DNA of 64,000 nt, taken from Draconibacterium halophilum (GTDB lineage: Bacteria > Bacteroidota > Bacteroidia > Bacteroidales > Prolixibacteraceae). Positions 8,619-18,255 of this stretch are shown one piece after another (positions within the stretch are counted from its first letter, which is position 1; the number at the start of each line of letters is the position of its first letter). The stretch lies in NCBI RefSeq assembly GCF_010448835.1, contig NZ_CP048409.1, positions 3,108,001 through 3,172,000 of the forward strand. The letters are read 5' to 3'. A model generated the notes under the pieces. The model saw only the letters and a program-made list of their open reading frames with translations, did not search any database and had not been told where the DNA came from. Both the position numbers and the translations under genes were made by a program.

Positions 8619-9139
8619 ATGTCAGAACCATTTTTAGCCGAAATAAAAATTGTAGGATTTAACTTCGCCCTAGAGGATGGGCATTTTGCGACGGTCAAAT
8701 CTTACCGATCAACCAGAATCAATCGCTGTACTCGCTTTTGGGAACAACCTATGGCGGAGACGGCAGAACCTCGTTCGCGCTACCCGATTTCAGGGGAAGG
8801 ACACCAATTCACGCAGGGCAGTCAACCGGGAGTGATTATCAGTTAGGACAAAAAAGCGGTGAAGAAACGCATACTTTAACTGCTGTCGAGATTCCTTCTC
8901 ACAGTCATAATCTCCAAATCAATAATTCGGATGGAGTAAACACAAAAAGCATAAGTGACAATACTTTATCAAAATCGAAATATGAAACCCGTTTTTCCAA
9001 TGCAGGACCGGCCAATAAAAGCATGAAAAGTGACAGCATTGAAAATTCAGGAGGCGGTCAGGCACACAATAACGAGCAACCCTCTTTAACGCTTAACTAC
9101 TGTATTGCATTGCAAGGCTTATTCCCTTCACGTAATTAA
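8619..9139 (+). pseudogene. Tail-collar domain protein, copy 3, with one frameshift
   Basis: The first 17 residues (MSEPFLAEIKIVGFNFA) are in one frame and the rest (PRGWAFCDGQILPINQN to the end) are in the next. Restoring one C in the run at 8668-8670 gives a 173-residue collar protein like copies 1 and 2. The remaining sequence is well conserved with no other stop, including GGDGRTSFALPDFRGRTP and LTLNYCIALQGLFPSR. The break is therefore either very recent or a base-calling error. Together with five similar frameshifts elsewhere in the window, an error is more likely, and the gene is probably functional. Confidence 0.82.
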
Positions 9140-9145
9140 AAAAAT

Positions 9146-10399
9146 ATGAATAGCAGACGTAATTTTTTAAAAATAGCCGGAGTTAGCATTACCGGTTCGC
9201 TTCTAAATTCGGTGAGTACAAAGGCTGCAAAGCTCAGTACAAACGGAAAAACACTTAAGGTGGGAATACTGTTGCCCCAATCCGTTGAACATCCGCAGTA
9301 CCCTGGTTCATTTCTTAATGGATTTAGGTTGGGGGTAGATGAAAACAATGCTCTCAGAAAGAAAAAAATAGAACTTATTACCGAATCCGTAAATTTTGGC
9401 ACTCCCGAAATTGTTAAGGAGAAAGTCCAAAAATTATTGGCCGAAAACGATGTAGACTTAATTACCGGAATTTTGAATCCTGAAGTGGTATCGCACGCTG
9501 GAAAAGTGTTTAAGAATGCCGAGGTGCCAACCATAATTGCCAGTTCGGGTGAAAGTTATTTGGTGAATGAATTAAAAGAAAATCCATTTGTTTTCTTTAA
9601 TAGCTTGAACCTCTTTCAGGCAGCCTACGAATCGGGAAAATATGCCGTAAATAAATTTGGAAAGAGGATAGCTGTACTAACCTCGTTTTATGACAGCGGA
9701 TATGATTCCCTGTTTACTTTCCGTCAGGGTGTTGAAGCTGCAGGTGGTGAAATTGTAGAAACATTCAACAGGGGGCAGAACGACACAAATTTTACTGAAA
9801 ACACATTAAAAAGACTTGAAGAATTAAAGCCGGACGGATTGTATGTATTTATGCACGGTACAAATGCCGACGATTTGATCAGAACTATTCGTTTTAAGGG
9901 TATTTATACTCCACTAATAACAACCGCATTTTCGGCCGATGAAAACCGCCTGGTACATCTTGCCGATGCAGCTGATAATATATTTAGCATTAGCAGTTGG
10001 GACCGAAATTCGAAAAAAGAAGCAAACAAAACTTTTGCAGAAAAATACCGGAAATCGTATAACAAAACTACCGATATTTTTAGTGTTCTGGGATTCGAAA
10101 CCGGACAGATAGTTTACGATTCGTTCGCACGTTGCAAAGGCGATTTTTCCGGAAATGAAATTGCGAAAGCACTTCTTTCATGTAACTTACAATCTCCACG
10201 CGGAGAAATTAAAATAAACCCTGATTCGGGATTGGTGAATAATAAATTGCATATACAACAGTGCAAGGTAAGTTCAACCGGTGTTCCTAAAAATCATGTT
10301 CTGGAAACCATGCAGCCCGTTAGCGAATTTGAAAAAGCGTTTGCTGTGTTGGATAATGATTACCGTTCGGGATGGTTAAACCCTTACTTATTCGTTTAA
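9146..10399 (+). CDS. Periplasmic binding protein, ABC-type (Leu/Ile/Val-binding family), Tat-like signal
   Basis: This 417-residue protein begins MNSRRNFLKIAGVSITGS. The SRRNFLK pattern is a twin-arginine export signal and is followed by a hydrophobic stretch. The mature part has the type 1 periplasmic-binding fold: TLKVGILLPQS, a DLITGILNPEVV segment, KRIAVLTSFYDSGYDS and LKPDGLYVFMHGTNADDLI. In this family such proteins bind amino acids or other small ligands, usually for an ABC importer, but no permease or ATPase gene lies here. It starts 6 bases after the third collar gene and 10 bases before the large T9SS gene, so all five are probably one operon. The ligand is unknown. Confidence 0.85.
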   Translation: MNSRRNFLKIAGVSITGSLLNSVSTKAAKLSTNGKTLKVGILLPQSVEHPQYPGSFLNGFRLGVDENNALRKKKIELITESVNFGTPEIVKEKVQKLLAENDVDLITGILNPEVVSHAGKVFKNAEVPTIIASSGESYLVNELKENPFVFFNSLNLFQAAYESGKYAVNKFGKRIAVLTSFYDSGYDSLFTFRQGVEAAGGEIVETFNRGQNDTNFTENTLKRLEELKPDGLYVFMHGTNADDLIRTIRFKGIYTPLITTAFSADENRLVHLADAADNIFSISSWDRNSKKEANKTFAEKYRKSYNKTTDIFSVLGFETGQIVYDSFARCKGDFSGNEIAKALLSCNLQSPRGEIKINPDSGLVNNKLHIQQCKVSSTGVPKNHVLETMQPVSEFEKAFAVLDNDYRSGWLNPYLFV

Positions 10400-10409
10400 A
10401 ATAAATTAT

Positions 10410-13400
10410 ATGAAAAATATTTACCTAACGGGTTTTACCTTCTTATTAAGCATTCTAATTTCATTTTCCGGATTTACTTCCGAAATTGGAACCAATGAAA
10501 AAGTAGGCCAAAGCTCAAATTCAGCTATTGATCAGCAAATAATTTATTGCAGCAATGAAGATACTTTTCTTGTTGTCTGGACAAATAACACGGCGGGAGT
10601 TGATCAGATTTACTACAATTTTATTGGAGATAGCGATCTGGATCCGACAGGAACTTTACTTTCGTCGACATCGACCGGCCCTTATCCCTACGCCGAAAAA
10701 CCACAAGTTGCCTACGATGCTTCAACAAGTACCGCCGGAGTAGTTTACACCGAAAGTAATTCTCTTGGAAATGATTCAATTATGCTATCGTTTATTCAGG
10801 CTTCATCGGGCACAATACTAGGAACTCATAGCGTAGGAACGGTAGATTCATGGAACATGTCGGCCACTGTATCATCCGACAATGCAGGTAATTTTTTGGT
10901 TGCCTATTTCGATACAACCAGCCAGAATATCTCTGCCAAATTTTTCGACAATACCGGCACACAACAAGGAGCAACCTTAACGCTGGGTTCTGTTCCATCC
11001 GCTTACCTTTTGCCCTATTCAATCGACATTGCCTATAATTCAACAGAAGATAAGTTTCTTGTGGTTTGGACGGATGGGAGCGACAATCTGTACTCAAGAA
11101 CCGTGGAGACAAACGGCACTTTATCTTTAAGCCTTAATTATGGCCTCATTAGCTCCGTTGCAAATCCTGCACTTGCGTATGGAGCCTCTACCAATGAATT
11201 TTTTATTGTTTACGATAACTTCAACGAAGCTGTAAACGGATTTGTAACCGATAGTATTGGAAATAAAAGCGGAACATCCTTTACCTTTGGGAACGTGGGT
11301 GAAGAAGCTTTTCCCGATGTTATTTATAACAGTATAGCAGAATCATTTGCAATTACATGGCAAGAATATGTAGGAAATGCCGGTATTTGGCTACAGGAAT
11401 ACATAAGCGGTAATTGCGCCGCCTTGGGCGATTCGATTAAATTGGATGCTATTTCGGCAACGTCTAATACTCCTGTCATCGCTTTTGATGAACAAACGGA
11501 AAATTACTGGGTAAGCTGGTCGGGCAGCGTATTGGGTGTAGATGAGATTTATCTGCAACGTTATAGCTCCGAACTGAGCACAACAAATGCAATTTGTAAA
11601 GACATTACTGTTTACCTGAATGATCAGGGGGAATATATTTTGCAGCCATCAGAAATTGATAATGGCTCGAATGGATTGTGCAATGAACCAGTACTTTCCA
11701 CATCAATGGATACATTAACCTGCGCAAATATGCCTTTTGTCGATGTTGACTTAATTGCATCAGATATTGATGGCAACTCGGATACATGCTCTGCCAGAGT
11801 TACCGTGCTTGACACCATTCCGCCAACTGCTCTTTGTACTGATTTGGATGTTTATCTCGATGATTTGGGGCAAGCAACAATTGCAGTCGCGGAAATTGAA
11901 GCAGGATCATCGGATAACTGCGGCATTACAAGTCTGGCAATCGATACATCAAGTTTTACTTGCGACGATATTGGAGTCAATATCGTAACGCTGACTATAA
12001 GTGATGCGCACGGAAACAGCACACAATGTACCTCAACAGTAAGTGTGCATGACACCATTCCGCCAACTGTAGTTTGTACTGCTTTGGATGTGTACCTTGA
12101 TGACTCGGGTCTGGCAAGCATTACTGCGGCTGATGTGGACGCCGGCTCAACAGATAATTGCAGTATTGCAAGTTTATCAATTGACAATTCCGGTTTTACG
12201 TGCAGCGATGTGGGTACAAATACAGTAACGTTAACCGTAACAGATGTAACCGGGAACACGGCAAAATGCACATCTACTGTCACCGTAAAAGACACAATAT
12301 TACCTACAGCCCTTTGTTCTGATTTAGATGTGTACCTTAATAATTCAGGCGTGGCAACAATAACAGCGTTTGATGTGAATGCCGGATCAACAGATGATTG
12401 TGGTATTGCAAGTTTATCAATAGACAGTTCAACTTTTACCTGCAACTATATAGGGGCAAACAGCGTAATACTTACTGTAACCGACGTGAACGGAAACAAT
12501 GCACAATGCACATCGGCCGTTAACATTCATGATACAATTTCGCCTACTGCCATCTGCCAGGACATCGAAATTTATCTGCTAGATGCCAGTGGTGTTGTAA
12601 CAATCGATTCTTCGATGATTGACAACGGATCATCAGATAATTGCTCAGTGGTAAGTATGACACTGGACAAAACAAGTTTTAGCTGTGCCGATCAAGGGAC
12701 AAATACAGTGACATTGACCGTTAGTGATGCAAGTGGAAATACCTCAGAGTGCATGGCTACGGTAACCGTTGTCGACAAAAAAACACAAACACCGATTTGT
12801 ATTATTGGCTTTACGGCAGACTTGGATGCAACAGGAAATTTCACATTATATCCGTCAGATCTATTGGCATCGCCAGTTACCGATAATTGTAGTGCAGTAA
12901 CATTAAGTTTGTCGAAGACAGATTTTAACTGTTCCGACGTTGGAATAAATATTATACAGCTGCATGCAACAGACACTAGTGGGAATGACGATTATTGTGA
13001 AACTTACATTATTATAAACGACGCAACACCACCAATAGCGGTGTGTAAAGATATTGACATTTATCTGGATGAAACCGGCCTGGCAAGCATCGATTCTTCA
13101 CATGTCGACAATGGCTCATCAGATAACTGCCCTATCAATTCGCAATGGCTTAGCCAATATGATTTCACCTGTGCTAATCTTGGTGACAACGATGTCGTTC
13201 TTTATGCCAGCGATTTAGCCGGCAACCTTGATTCCTGCCTGACCACAGTTTCTGTGAAGGACACAATTACCCCCCAAGTGGTTTGTAAAAACATATCCGT
13301 TGATCTCAATCAGAATGGCAATGCGACCATAACAGCGAGTCAACTCGATGGTGGGTCTACTGACAATTGCAGTATCGACAGTATATACCTCGACCGGTAT

Positions 13401-14900
13401 AATTTTAACACTGCGGATATTGGTACCAAACCGGTTACGCTCTATGTAAAAGATGCAAGTGGAAATGTTTCCAGTTGTGTAGCAATGGTCAATATTGGGG
13501 ACAACATTGCGCCTAATGTAAAATGTAACCCGATTACAATTTACATGGATGAAAACGGCGAATATCCACTTTCTGATGAAGATGTTTCAGCACTGTCCAG
13601 CGGAACTACTGACAATATTACCGCAACCGAAGACCTGAATATTTATGCCATTGCAGGACCAAATGTGTTTAACTGTAACAGCAATGGTCACCAAGTTGTG
13701 GTGCAGGTATTTGCTATTGATGAAGCGGGAAATAGAGGTAGCTGTAACAGACTTATTAATGTTATTGATACATTCCCGCTCACTGTAAATCCAATCGAGG
13801 ACATTGATGTTATGGTGGGTGCCACCAGCTGCGATACTACAGTCACAATCTCCTACCCTGAACTAACTACAAATAACAAATGCGCAGAATTCACCCAAAT
13901 CTCGGGTCTTGGACCAAACGGAGATTACCCGTTAGGTACAACCGAAGAAAAATGGCTGCTAACAAATACACAGGGAGATTCACTGGAGTTCTCTTTCTTT
14001 GTTATGGTTACAGCAGATAATCTGCCTCCTACTCTTGATCCAATTGCCGATGTCGATACCACACGTTCTGTTTCTGAATTGATTATTCCGTTATCAGGAA
14101 TTTCTTCAGGAGGCGACTGCTATAATTCGGATATCACAATAACTGCAACAGGAGTAAATACTCAGGTTGTAAACAGTATCTATGTAAACTATGCATCGCC
14201 AGATTCGGGAGGAGAATTAATGCTAACTCTTTCGTCGGGTGCCAGCGGTAGCGACACGATTACTGTTACCGTTGAAGAGAGCGAAGGCGGAATTGTAACA
14301 CAAACTTTTGTAGTTACGATTGATTATAGCAACCAAACTCCGATTATAGTTACTCTTCTGGAGGATCAGGAAGTGATCGCAGACCAAATTCTTGAAATGT
14401 ATCTCGGTGACAACTTTAATGACTTGGATAGCGACACGCTGAAATTTGATATTTCGATTGAAGACGGAAGTACTTTGCCCGATTGGATCAGCCTGGTAAA
14501 TGACACGCTTTTTGCCATTCCAGGCATAGTTGACACAGGGTGCGTCTCGATCATAGTTACTGCCACCGATCCATTAATGGCAACGGCAAGCGATACCTTT
14601 ACAGTTTGCGTGAAAGGAATTACGGTTGGTGTTGGCGATATCAGCACCAGCGAACTTGGTCTGACAATGTACCCGAACCCCTCGAAAGGTAAGGTTACGG
14701 TGGATTTTGATGCTGCTGTTAGCGAAGATATTGAATTGGTGGTGAGCAATATTTCCGGAAAGCAGGTTTTCCAAAAGACTTTCCTGGCTGGCCAACAAAT
14801 CAACTTCGATCTATCGGATCAGGTTTCAGGAATGTATTTAGTGAATGTTTTGGTGGATGATAGAATGTATACACGAAAGCTAATTTTGAATAAAAACTAA
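10410..14900 (+). CDS. Large T9SS-exported protein with nine HYR-like repeats
   Basis: This 1496-residue protein has an N-terminal signal peptide (ITGFTFLLSILISFSGF-like, after MKNIYL). Residues about 25-390 form a repetitive beta domain. Nine repeats of about 78-80 residues follow (about 393-1120), each starting with a (V/A)xCxDxxVYLD motif, then SSDNCxI, a FTC motif, VTLTVxDxxGN and a DTIPPT linker. After them come a further HYR-like module, a cadherin-like module (about 1310-1400) and a C-terminal type IX sorting domain (LTMYPNPSKGKVTVDF to YTRKLILNKN). It is exported across the outer membrane and probably anchored at the surface. Paired Cys residues in each repeat suggest disulphides. It ends the collar operon. 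Confidence 0.9.
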   Translation: MKNIYLTGFTFLLSILISFSGFTSEIGTNEKVGQSSNSAIDQQIIYCSNEDTFLVVWTNNTAGVDQIYYNFIGDSDLDPTGTLLSSTSTGPYPYAEKPQVAYDASTSTAGVVYTESNSLGNDSIMLSFIQASSGTILGTHSVGTVDSWNMSATVSSDNAGNFLVAYFDTTSQNISAKFFDNTGTQQGATLTLGSVPSAYLLPYSIDIAYNSTEDKFLVVWTDGSDNLYSRTVETNGTLSLSLNYGLISSVANPALAYGASTNEFFIVYDNFNEAVNGFVTDSIGNKSGTSFTFGNVGEEAFPDVIYNSIAESFAITWQEYVGNAGIWLQEYISGNCAALGDSIKLDAISATSNTPVIAFDEQTENYWVSWSGSVLGVDEIYLQRYSSELSTTNAICKDITVYLNDQGEYILQPSEIDNGSNGLCNEPVLSTSMDTLTCANMPFVDVDLIASDIDGNSDTCSARVTVLDTIPPTALCTDLDVYLDDLGQATIAVAEIEAGSSDNCGITSLAIDTSSFTCDDIGVNIVTLTISDAHGNSTQCTSTVSVHDTIPPTVVCTALDVYLDDSGLASITAADVDAGSTDNCSIASLSIDNSGFTCSDVGTNTVTLTVTDVTGNTAKCTSTVTVKDTILPTALCSDLDVYLNNSGVATITAFDVNAGSTDDCGIASLSIDSSTFTCNYIGANSVILTVTDVNGNNAQCTSAVNIHDTISPTAICQDIEIYLLDASGVVTIDSSMIDNGSSDNCSVVSMTLDKTSFSCADQGTNTVTLTVSDASGNTSECMATVTVVDKKTQTPICIIGFTADLDATGNFTLYPSDLLASPVTDNCSAVTLSLSKTDFNCSDVGINIIQLHATDTSGNDDYCETYIIINDATPPIAVCKDIDIYLDETGLASIDSSHVDNGSSDNCPINSQWLSQYDFTCANLGDNDVVLYASDLAGNLDSCLTTVSVKDTITPQVVCKNISVDLNQNGNATITASQLDGGSTDNCSIDSIYLDRYNFNTADIGTKPVTLYVKDASGNVSSCVAMVNIGDNIAPNVKCNPITIYMDENGEYPLSDEDVSALSSGTTDNITATEDLNIYAIAGPNVFNCNSNGHQVVVQVFAIDEAGNRGSCNRLINVIDTFPLTVNPIEDIDVMVGATSCDTTVTISYPELTTNNKCAEFTQISGLGPNGDYPLGTTEEKWLLTNTQGDSLEFSFFVMVTADNLPPTLDPIADVDTTRSVSELIIPLSGISSGGDCYNSDITITATGVNTQVVNSIYVNYASPDSGGELMLTLSSGASGSDTITVTVEESEGGIVTQTFVVTIDYSNQTPIIVTLLEDQEVIADQILEMYLGDNFNDLDSDTLKFDISIEDGSTLPDWISLVNDTLFAIPGIVDTGCVSIIVTATDPLMATASDTFTVCVKGITVGVGDISTSELGLTMYPNPSKGKVTVDFDAAVSEDIELVVSNISGKQVFQKTFLAGQQINFDLSDQVSGMYLVNVLVDDRMYTRKLILNKN

Positions 14901-15116
14901 ACCACTATGCATTTGAAATACATAGGTTTAAGACTCGAATGAAATTCGATGAATATATATTGGACGGAAGACAGAAGTCCGAAGACGGAAGAAAAAGATT
15001 CAATTATTTAAGAACTTCGGTCTCCTGACTTCGGTCTTCGGTCAAAAACAAAAGTTTATAGAAACTAAAGTAGCTGCAATAAATTGCAGGGTTTTAACCA
15101 TTAACTTGAAAATAAA
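14895..15116 (+). repeat. Dispersed structured repeat, copy A (222 bp)
   Basis: This segment is almost identical to 37565-37772. It begins at the stop codon of the T9SS gene and includes four dyads: CTATG/CATAG, CGAATgaaATTCG, a long imperfect GAAGAC/GTCTTC arm pair, and CTGCAATaaATTGCAG. Copy A has 14 extra bases in the right arm of the third dyad. No open reading frame runs through it. It is not an insertion sequence end that I recognise. Confidence 0.9.
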
Positions 15117-15134
15117 TTATTTCAACCTATCATT

Positions 15135-15169
15135 AAAACAGGAATCCGGTTCGGGTTCCTGTTTTTTTA
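15135..15169. terminator. Rho-independent terminator between the T9SS gene and dacB
   Basis: A stem of ACAGGAA with TTCCTGT, with an inner CCG/CGG-type pairing, is followed by seven T on the plus strand. Preceding A residues make it usable in both directions between two convergent genes. Confidence 0.85.
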
Positions 15170-15185
15170 TGCCTCATTCATTTCA

Positions 15186-16613
15186 CTAATATTCAGTTTT
15201 TAACAGTACAAACAACTGTTCAACTTCCTTAATCAAAGTGCTGTGCGAACCGGCAAAGTGGTTAAACATAAACGAGAATACCAGTTTGTTTCCTTTGTTG
15301 GTGGTGAGGTAACCGGAATAACAACGAACACGTGTCATCGAGCCACTTTTTGCTTGTAATGTTTTTCCCGGAAGTCGATCGGTATCGAAACGTTTAAAAG
15401 TCCCCTCACCGGCTACTGGCAACGATTGAACAAAAGCATTATTCGTCGCCATTATTGTAAGAAAGCGGGTGAAAAATGCTGGCGGAACAGCGTTGAAATG
15501 CGAGAGACCACTGCCGTCTTCCATAAAAATATTTTCCATGTCCAGCCCCCTGTTTTCCCAATATTCTTTTACCAGATCGATGGCATCGTTTCTATTCCCC
15601 AATCCATTTTTTTCTACAGCAATCTGCTTCAGAAAATGTTCGGCAAACAGGTTTACACTTTCATGGTTCAACACTTCTGCAATCTCGGCCAATGTAGGCG
15701 ATTCCTGCATATAAATCAATTTTGTTTTTTTGTTTATATTTTTCTCAAGACGTATTTCGCCATCAACAAAAATACCTTCTCCCAAAAGGTTTTGCAGGAA
15801 TGCTTGCGCCAAAATCTTCTCCGGTTCAGGAATAGAAGCTTTTATGGTAAAAGCACTGCGGTTTCGCGGAATGGTACCTCGAATTACTCGATGTTTATCA
15901 AACGGGCCACCAAAAACATAGGCGTTGTCGCTATTATTATCAGCCGAAAGTACTTCGTTAACGAGTTGCAAACCATCAATTTTAGGATAGGTTTGAATTA
16001 CTTGAGTTAGCCGCCCAACTTTTTTAGGTGACGAAAAAGTTATTCGATACATGTTATCGTAAACGGTAAACGCATTGGGGCCGGCACCATAATAATTTCC
16101 AATATCGCCCCACACCCAGCTGTCAGGAATTCGTTCGGTGTCGTATATTCCGGCATCGAGAACCAAATCGCCTTTTACCTTATTTATTCCTGATGCTTTT
16201 ACTTGTTTAGCCCAGTTTTTCAAAAACTCAAAATAATGATCCTGAAAATACTCCGATCCCAAAGCCGGATCTGCTCCGGCAATCAACACTAAATCGCCAT
16301 CTAACACACCATATTTATCAATTTTACCGGTGTAGGATATTTGCGTTTTAAACCGGTAATCACCCCCCAATATTTCCAGTGTGGTTCCTGAAGTGATCAT
16401 TTTCATCGTTGAAGCCGGCACTAACAATTTATCAGGATTCAAGCTAAAAATATTTTCTCCTGAATTCAGATCAATCACATTTATTCCCACCGAAGCATTT
16501 CTGTATTCTTCTTGTTGAAGGAGCTCTTCAACCGACGATTTAAAACTGGTTTGAGCAATGATTTGCCCACTAAAAACCAAAAGAAAAAGTAAAGAAAAAT
16601 ATCGTGCCTGCAT
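15186..16613 (-). CDS. dacB: D-alanyl-D-alanine carboxypeptidase/endopeptidase (PBP4 type)
   Basis: This 475-residue protein is read from the ATG at 16613 because MQARYFSLLFLLVFSGQIIA is a good signal peptide; an in-frame ATG at 16700 gives an unlikely 29-residue extension. It is a class C low-molecular-weight penicillin-binding protein that trims or cleaves peptidoglycan cross-links in the periplasm. The three active-site motifs are visible: SxxK as STMK at residues 68-71, SxN as SVN in the NHESVNLFAEHF stretch, and KSG in place of KTG (LQAKSGSMTRVRCYSGYL). The large insert between SxxK and SxN is typical of PBP4. Its 3' end is duplicated as a relic at 6841-6930. It is convergent with the T9SS gene and divergent from crcB. 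Confidence 0.93.
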   Translation of the reverse strand: MQARYFSLLFLLVFSGQIIAQTSFKSSVEELLQQEEYRNASVGINVIDLNSGENIFSLNPDKLLVPASTMKMITSGTTLEILGGDYRFKTQISYTGKIDKYGVLDGDLVLIAGADPALGSEYFQDHYFEFLKNWAKQVKASGINKVKGDLVLDAGIYDTERIPDSWVWGDIGNYYGAGPNAFTVYDNMYRITFSSPKKVGRLTQVIQTYPKIDGLQLVNEVLSADNNSDNAYVFGGPFDKHRVIRGTIPRNRSAFTIKASIPEPEKILAQAFLQNLLGEGIFVDGEIRLEKNINKKTKLIYMQESPTLAEIAEVLNHESVNLFAEHFLKQIAVEKNGLGNRNDAIDLVKEYWENRGLDMENIFMEDGSGLSHFNAVPPAFFTRFLTIMATNNAFVQSLPVAGEGTFKRFDTDRLPGKTLQAKSGSMTRVRCYSGYLTTNKGNKLVFSFMFNHFAGSHSTLIKEVEQLFVLLKTEY

Positions 16614-16619
16614 TTTTAT

Positions 16620-16627
16620 TATTTTTG
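16620..16627 (+). promoter_or_regulatory. Possible -7 box TATTTTTG for crcB
   Basis: This is a perfect match to the Bacteroidota -7 consensus TAnnTTTG in the dacB/crcB divergent gap, 93 bases before the crcB ATG. No clear -33 TTTG is seen. No fluoride riboswitch could be recognised in the leader by eye. Confidence 0.4.
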
Positions 16628-16720
16628 AAAGGTTAAAAATAACAGATTGTTTGAGTAGACTCAGTAAATTGCAATTAATCTGTATGACAAATTCAATCAA
16701 TTAATATCAAAATCATAAAA

Positions 16721-17104
16721 ATGCTACGAACAATATTAATAGTTGGCGCCGGAGGTTTTTTAGGAAGTGTACTGCGTTACCTGGTTCAGCTATTTGTGGA
16801 GAAAGGAATGAGCACCACTTTTCCGTGGGGAACTTTTGTGGCCAACATGGCCGGAAGTTTTATTATTGGCATTGTCTTCGCCCTGGCTCAAAAAGGCAAC
16901 CTGCTAAACGCCGAATGGCGCATGTTTATAGCCGTAGGCTTTTGTGGTGGATTTACAACTTTTTCGTCGTTTGCCTACAATAACCTCACGATGTTAAAAG
17001 AACAAACCTATGGACAATTTATACTAAACGTTGGAGGAAGTTTATTCTTTGGACTGCTGGCGGTGTACCTGGGAATGATTTTGGTGCGGGCAGTCATTCA
17101 TTAA
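16721..17104 (+). CDS. crcB: Fluoride exporter (Fluc/CrcB channel)
   Basis: This 127-residue membrane protein has four hydrophobic helices and the family motifs GGFLGSVLRY (residues 11-20), the pore Asn at 42 (WGTFVANMAGSF) and GFCGGFTTFSSF (73-84), whose Phe and Thr residues line the fluoride path. It works as an antiparallel dimer that lets toxic fluoride leave the cell. It is a single gene of full length, so it should form a homodimer. A DUF190 gene, often found beside crcB, lies about 1.1 kb downstream beyond a minus-strand SDR gene. A terminator follows closely. Confidence 0.96.
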   Translation: MLRTILIVGAGGFLGSVLRYLVQLFVEKGMSTTFPWGTFVANMAGSFIIGIVFALAQKGNLLNAEWRMFIAVGFCGGFTTFSSFAYNNLTMLKEQTYGQFILNVGGSLFFGLLAVYLGMILVRAVIH

Positions 17105-17110
17105 AAAATC

Positions 17111-17149
17111 AGATCCGAATCACTTTCATGCAATCCGGATCTTTTCTTT
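17111..17149. terminator. Terminator between crcB and the SDR gene
   Basis: AGATCCG at 17111-17117 pairs with CGGATCT at 17136-17142 around an 18-base loop and is followed by a T-rich tract. It separates two convergent genes. Confidence 0.7.
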
Positions 17150-17167
17150 CTTTATTTATTTTCAAAA

Positions 17168-18040
17168 CTATTGCTTTTTTACCCCATCCAAATCAGCAAT
17201 TTCCATTGCTTCAAGTATCTCTTTTCTGATTGGTTCCACAACATCATTCAGTTTCTGTAATCCAAAATCCAACCCGCCAATGGTTCGCAAAGGCCTTGTT
17301 CCGGGTTCTGAATTAATCAGATCTTCAAAAATGCGTACAATAATCATCGGATCTGTTGGCGCATTTTCATCCGCAAATAAATTCATTACATTCTCTGCAA
17401 AACCATCGGCAAACTCTTTTACATGTTGATAGGCTTTGGCCACTTCTTCATTTTCTGCCTGAACAAGATTTCCAAAAAATTTCGTTTCAAAAGGTCCGGG
17501 TTCAACAATTGCTACATCAATTCCAAAGGGAGCCAACTCATAGCGCATGGCTTCGCTCAACCCTTCTACCCCCCATTTACTGGCATTATAAACGCCAAAT
17601 GCTGGGAATGCACCGCGACCAGCTACCGAACTCAACTGAATAATAAGTCCCGATTTCTGTTTGCGCATGCCTGGTAAAACGGCCTGAGCCACCCGGATGT
17701 TTCCTACAATATTTAAATCAAGTTGCGCCAGTACTGCATCAGGAGAAAAGGCTTCCATAGCCCCACTATATCCGAACCCGGCATTGTTAATCAACACATC
17801 GATTGTGGGAAGTTGATCTGCTGCCTTCTTTACACTTTCATCCGAGGTAACATCCATTTCGAACACCTCCATTTTATAGTTGTTGGATTTGGCAAAATCA
17901 GTCAGTTCCGCAGCCGGTTTTGAGTTTTTAGTAGTAACATTTCGCATAGTGGCAAAAACATGATGCCCTTTTTCTGCCAAATATTTTGCAGATAAATAAC
18001 CAAACCCCGAACTGCAACCAGTAATTAATACCTTTTTCAT
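17168..18040 (-). CDS. Short-chain dehydrogenase/reductase
   Basis: This 290-residue classical SDR uses NAD(P)H to reduce or oxidise an unknown substrate. The cofactor motif TGCSSGFG is at residues 7-14, NNAG at 85-88, the catalytic Ser at about 138 (IIQLSSVAG), Tyr151 and Lys155 (YNASK). The PG motif after the active site (VEPGPFETKFF) is also present. Arg33 in the second strand (ATMRN) favours NADP. It lies alone on the minus strand between crcB and the DUF190 gene and has its own short leader. The substrate cannot be told from the sequence. Confidence 0.93.
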   Translation of the reverse strand: MKKVLITGCSSGFGYLSAKYLAEKGHHVFATMRNVTTKNSKPAAELTDFAKSNNYKMEVFEMDVTSDESVKKAADQLPTIDVLINNAGFGYSGAMEAFSPDAVLAQLDLNIVGNIRVAQAVLPGMRKQKSGLIIQLSSVAGRGAFPAFGVYNASKWGVEGLSEAMRYELAPFGIDVAIVEPGPFETKFFGNLVQAENEEVAKAYQHVKEFADGFAENVMNLFADENAPTDPMIIVRIFEDLINSEPGTRPLRTIGGLDFGLQKLNDVVEPIRKEILEAMEIADLDGVKKQ

Positions 18041-18255
18041 TTTGTTGTTTTTGGTAAATAAATAGAAATTATAAAAGTACCTGTAAGTATGATTTTAGAA
18101 CATCCGCTGATAACCAATTGTTCAACAATCCAATTAATCGTAACAGAAAGTAATCACCACTAAATTAATATGAGTCATTAGTAGCCTCCATTTGAAACCA
18201 AATCTCTCTTTTTTCTGTAAAACCGTGTACTGTAAAACCTTAAAATCAAAGCATT

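Noticed and set aside
11852..12445. 197-aa minus-strand open frame with apparent repeats
   Set aside because: Its repeats only mirror the coding repeats of the T9SS protein on the other strand.
16614..16720. Fluoride riboswitch before crcB
   Set aside because: The leader is short and AT-rich, and the conserved pseudoknot sequences could not be seen.
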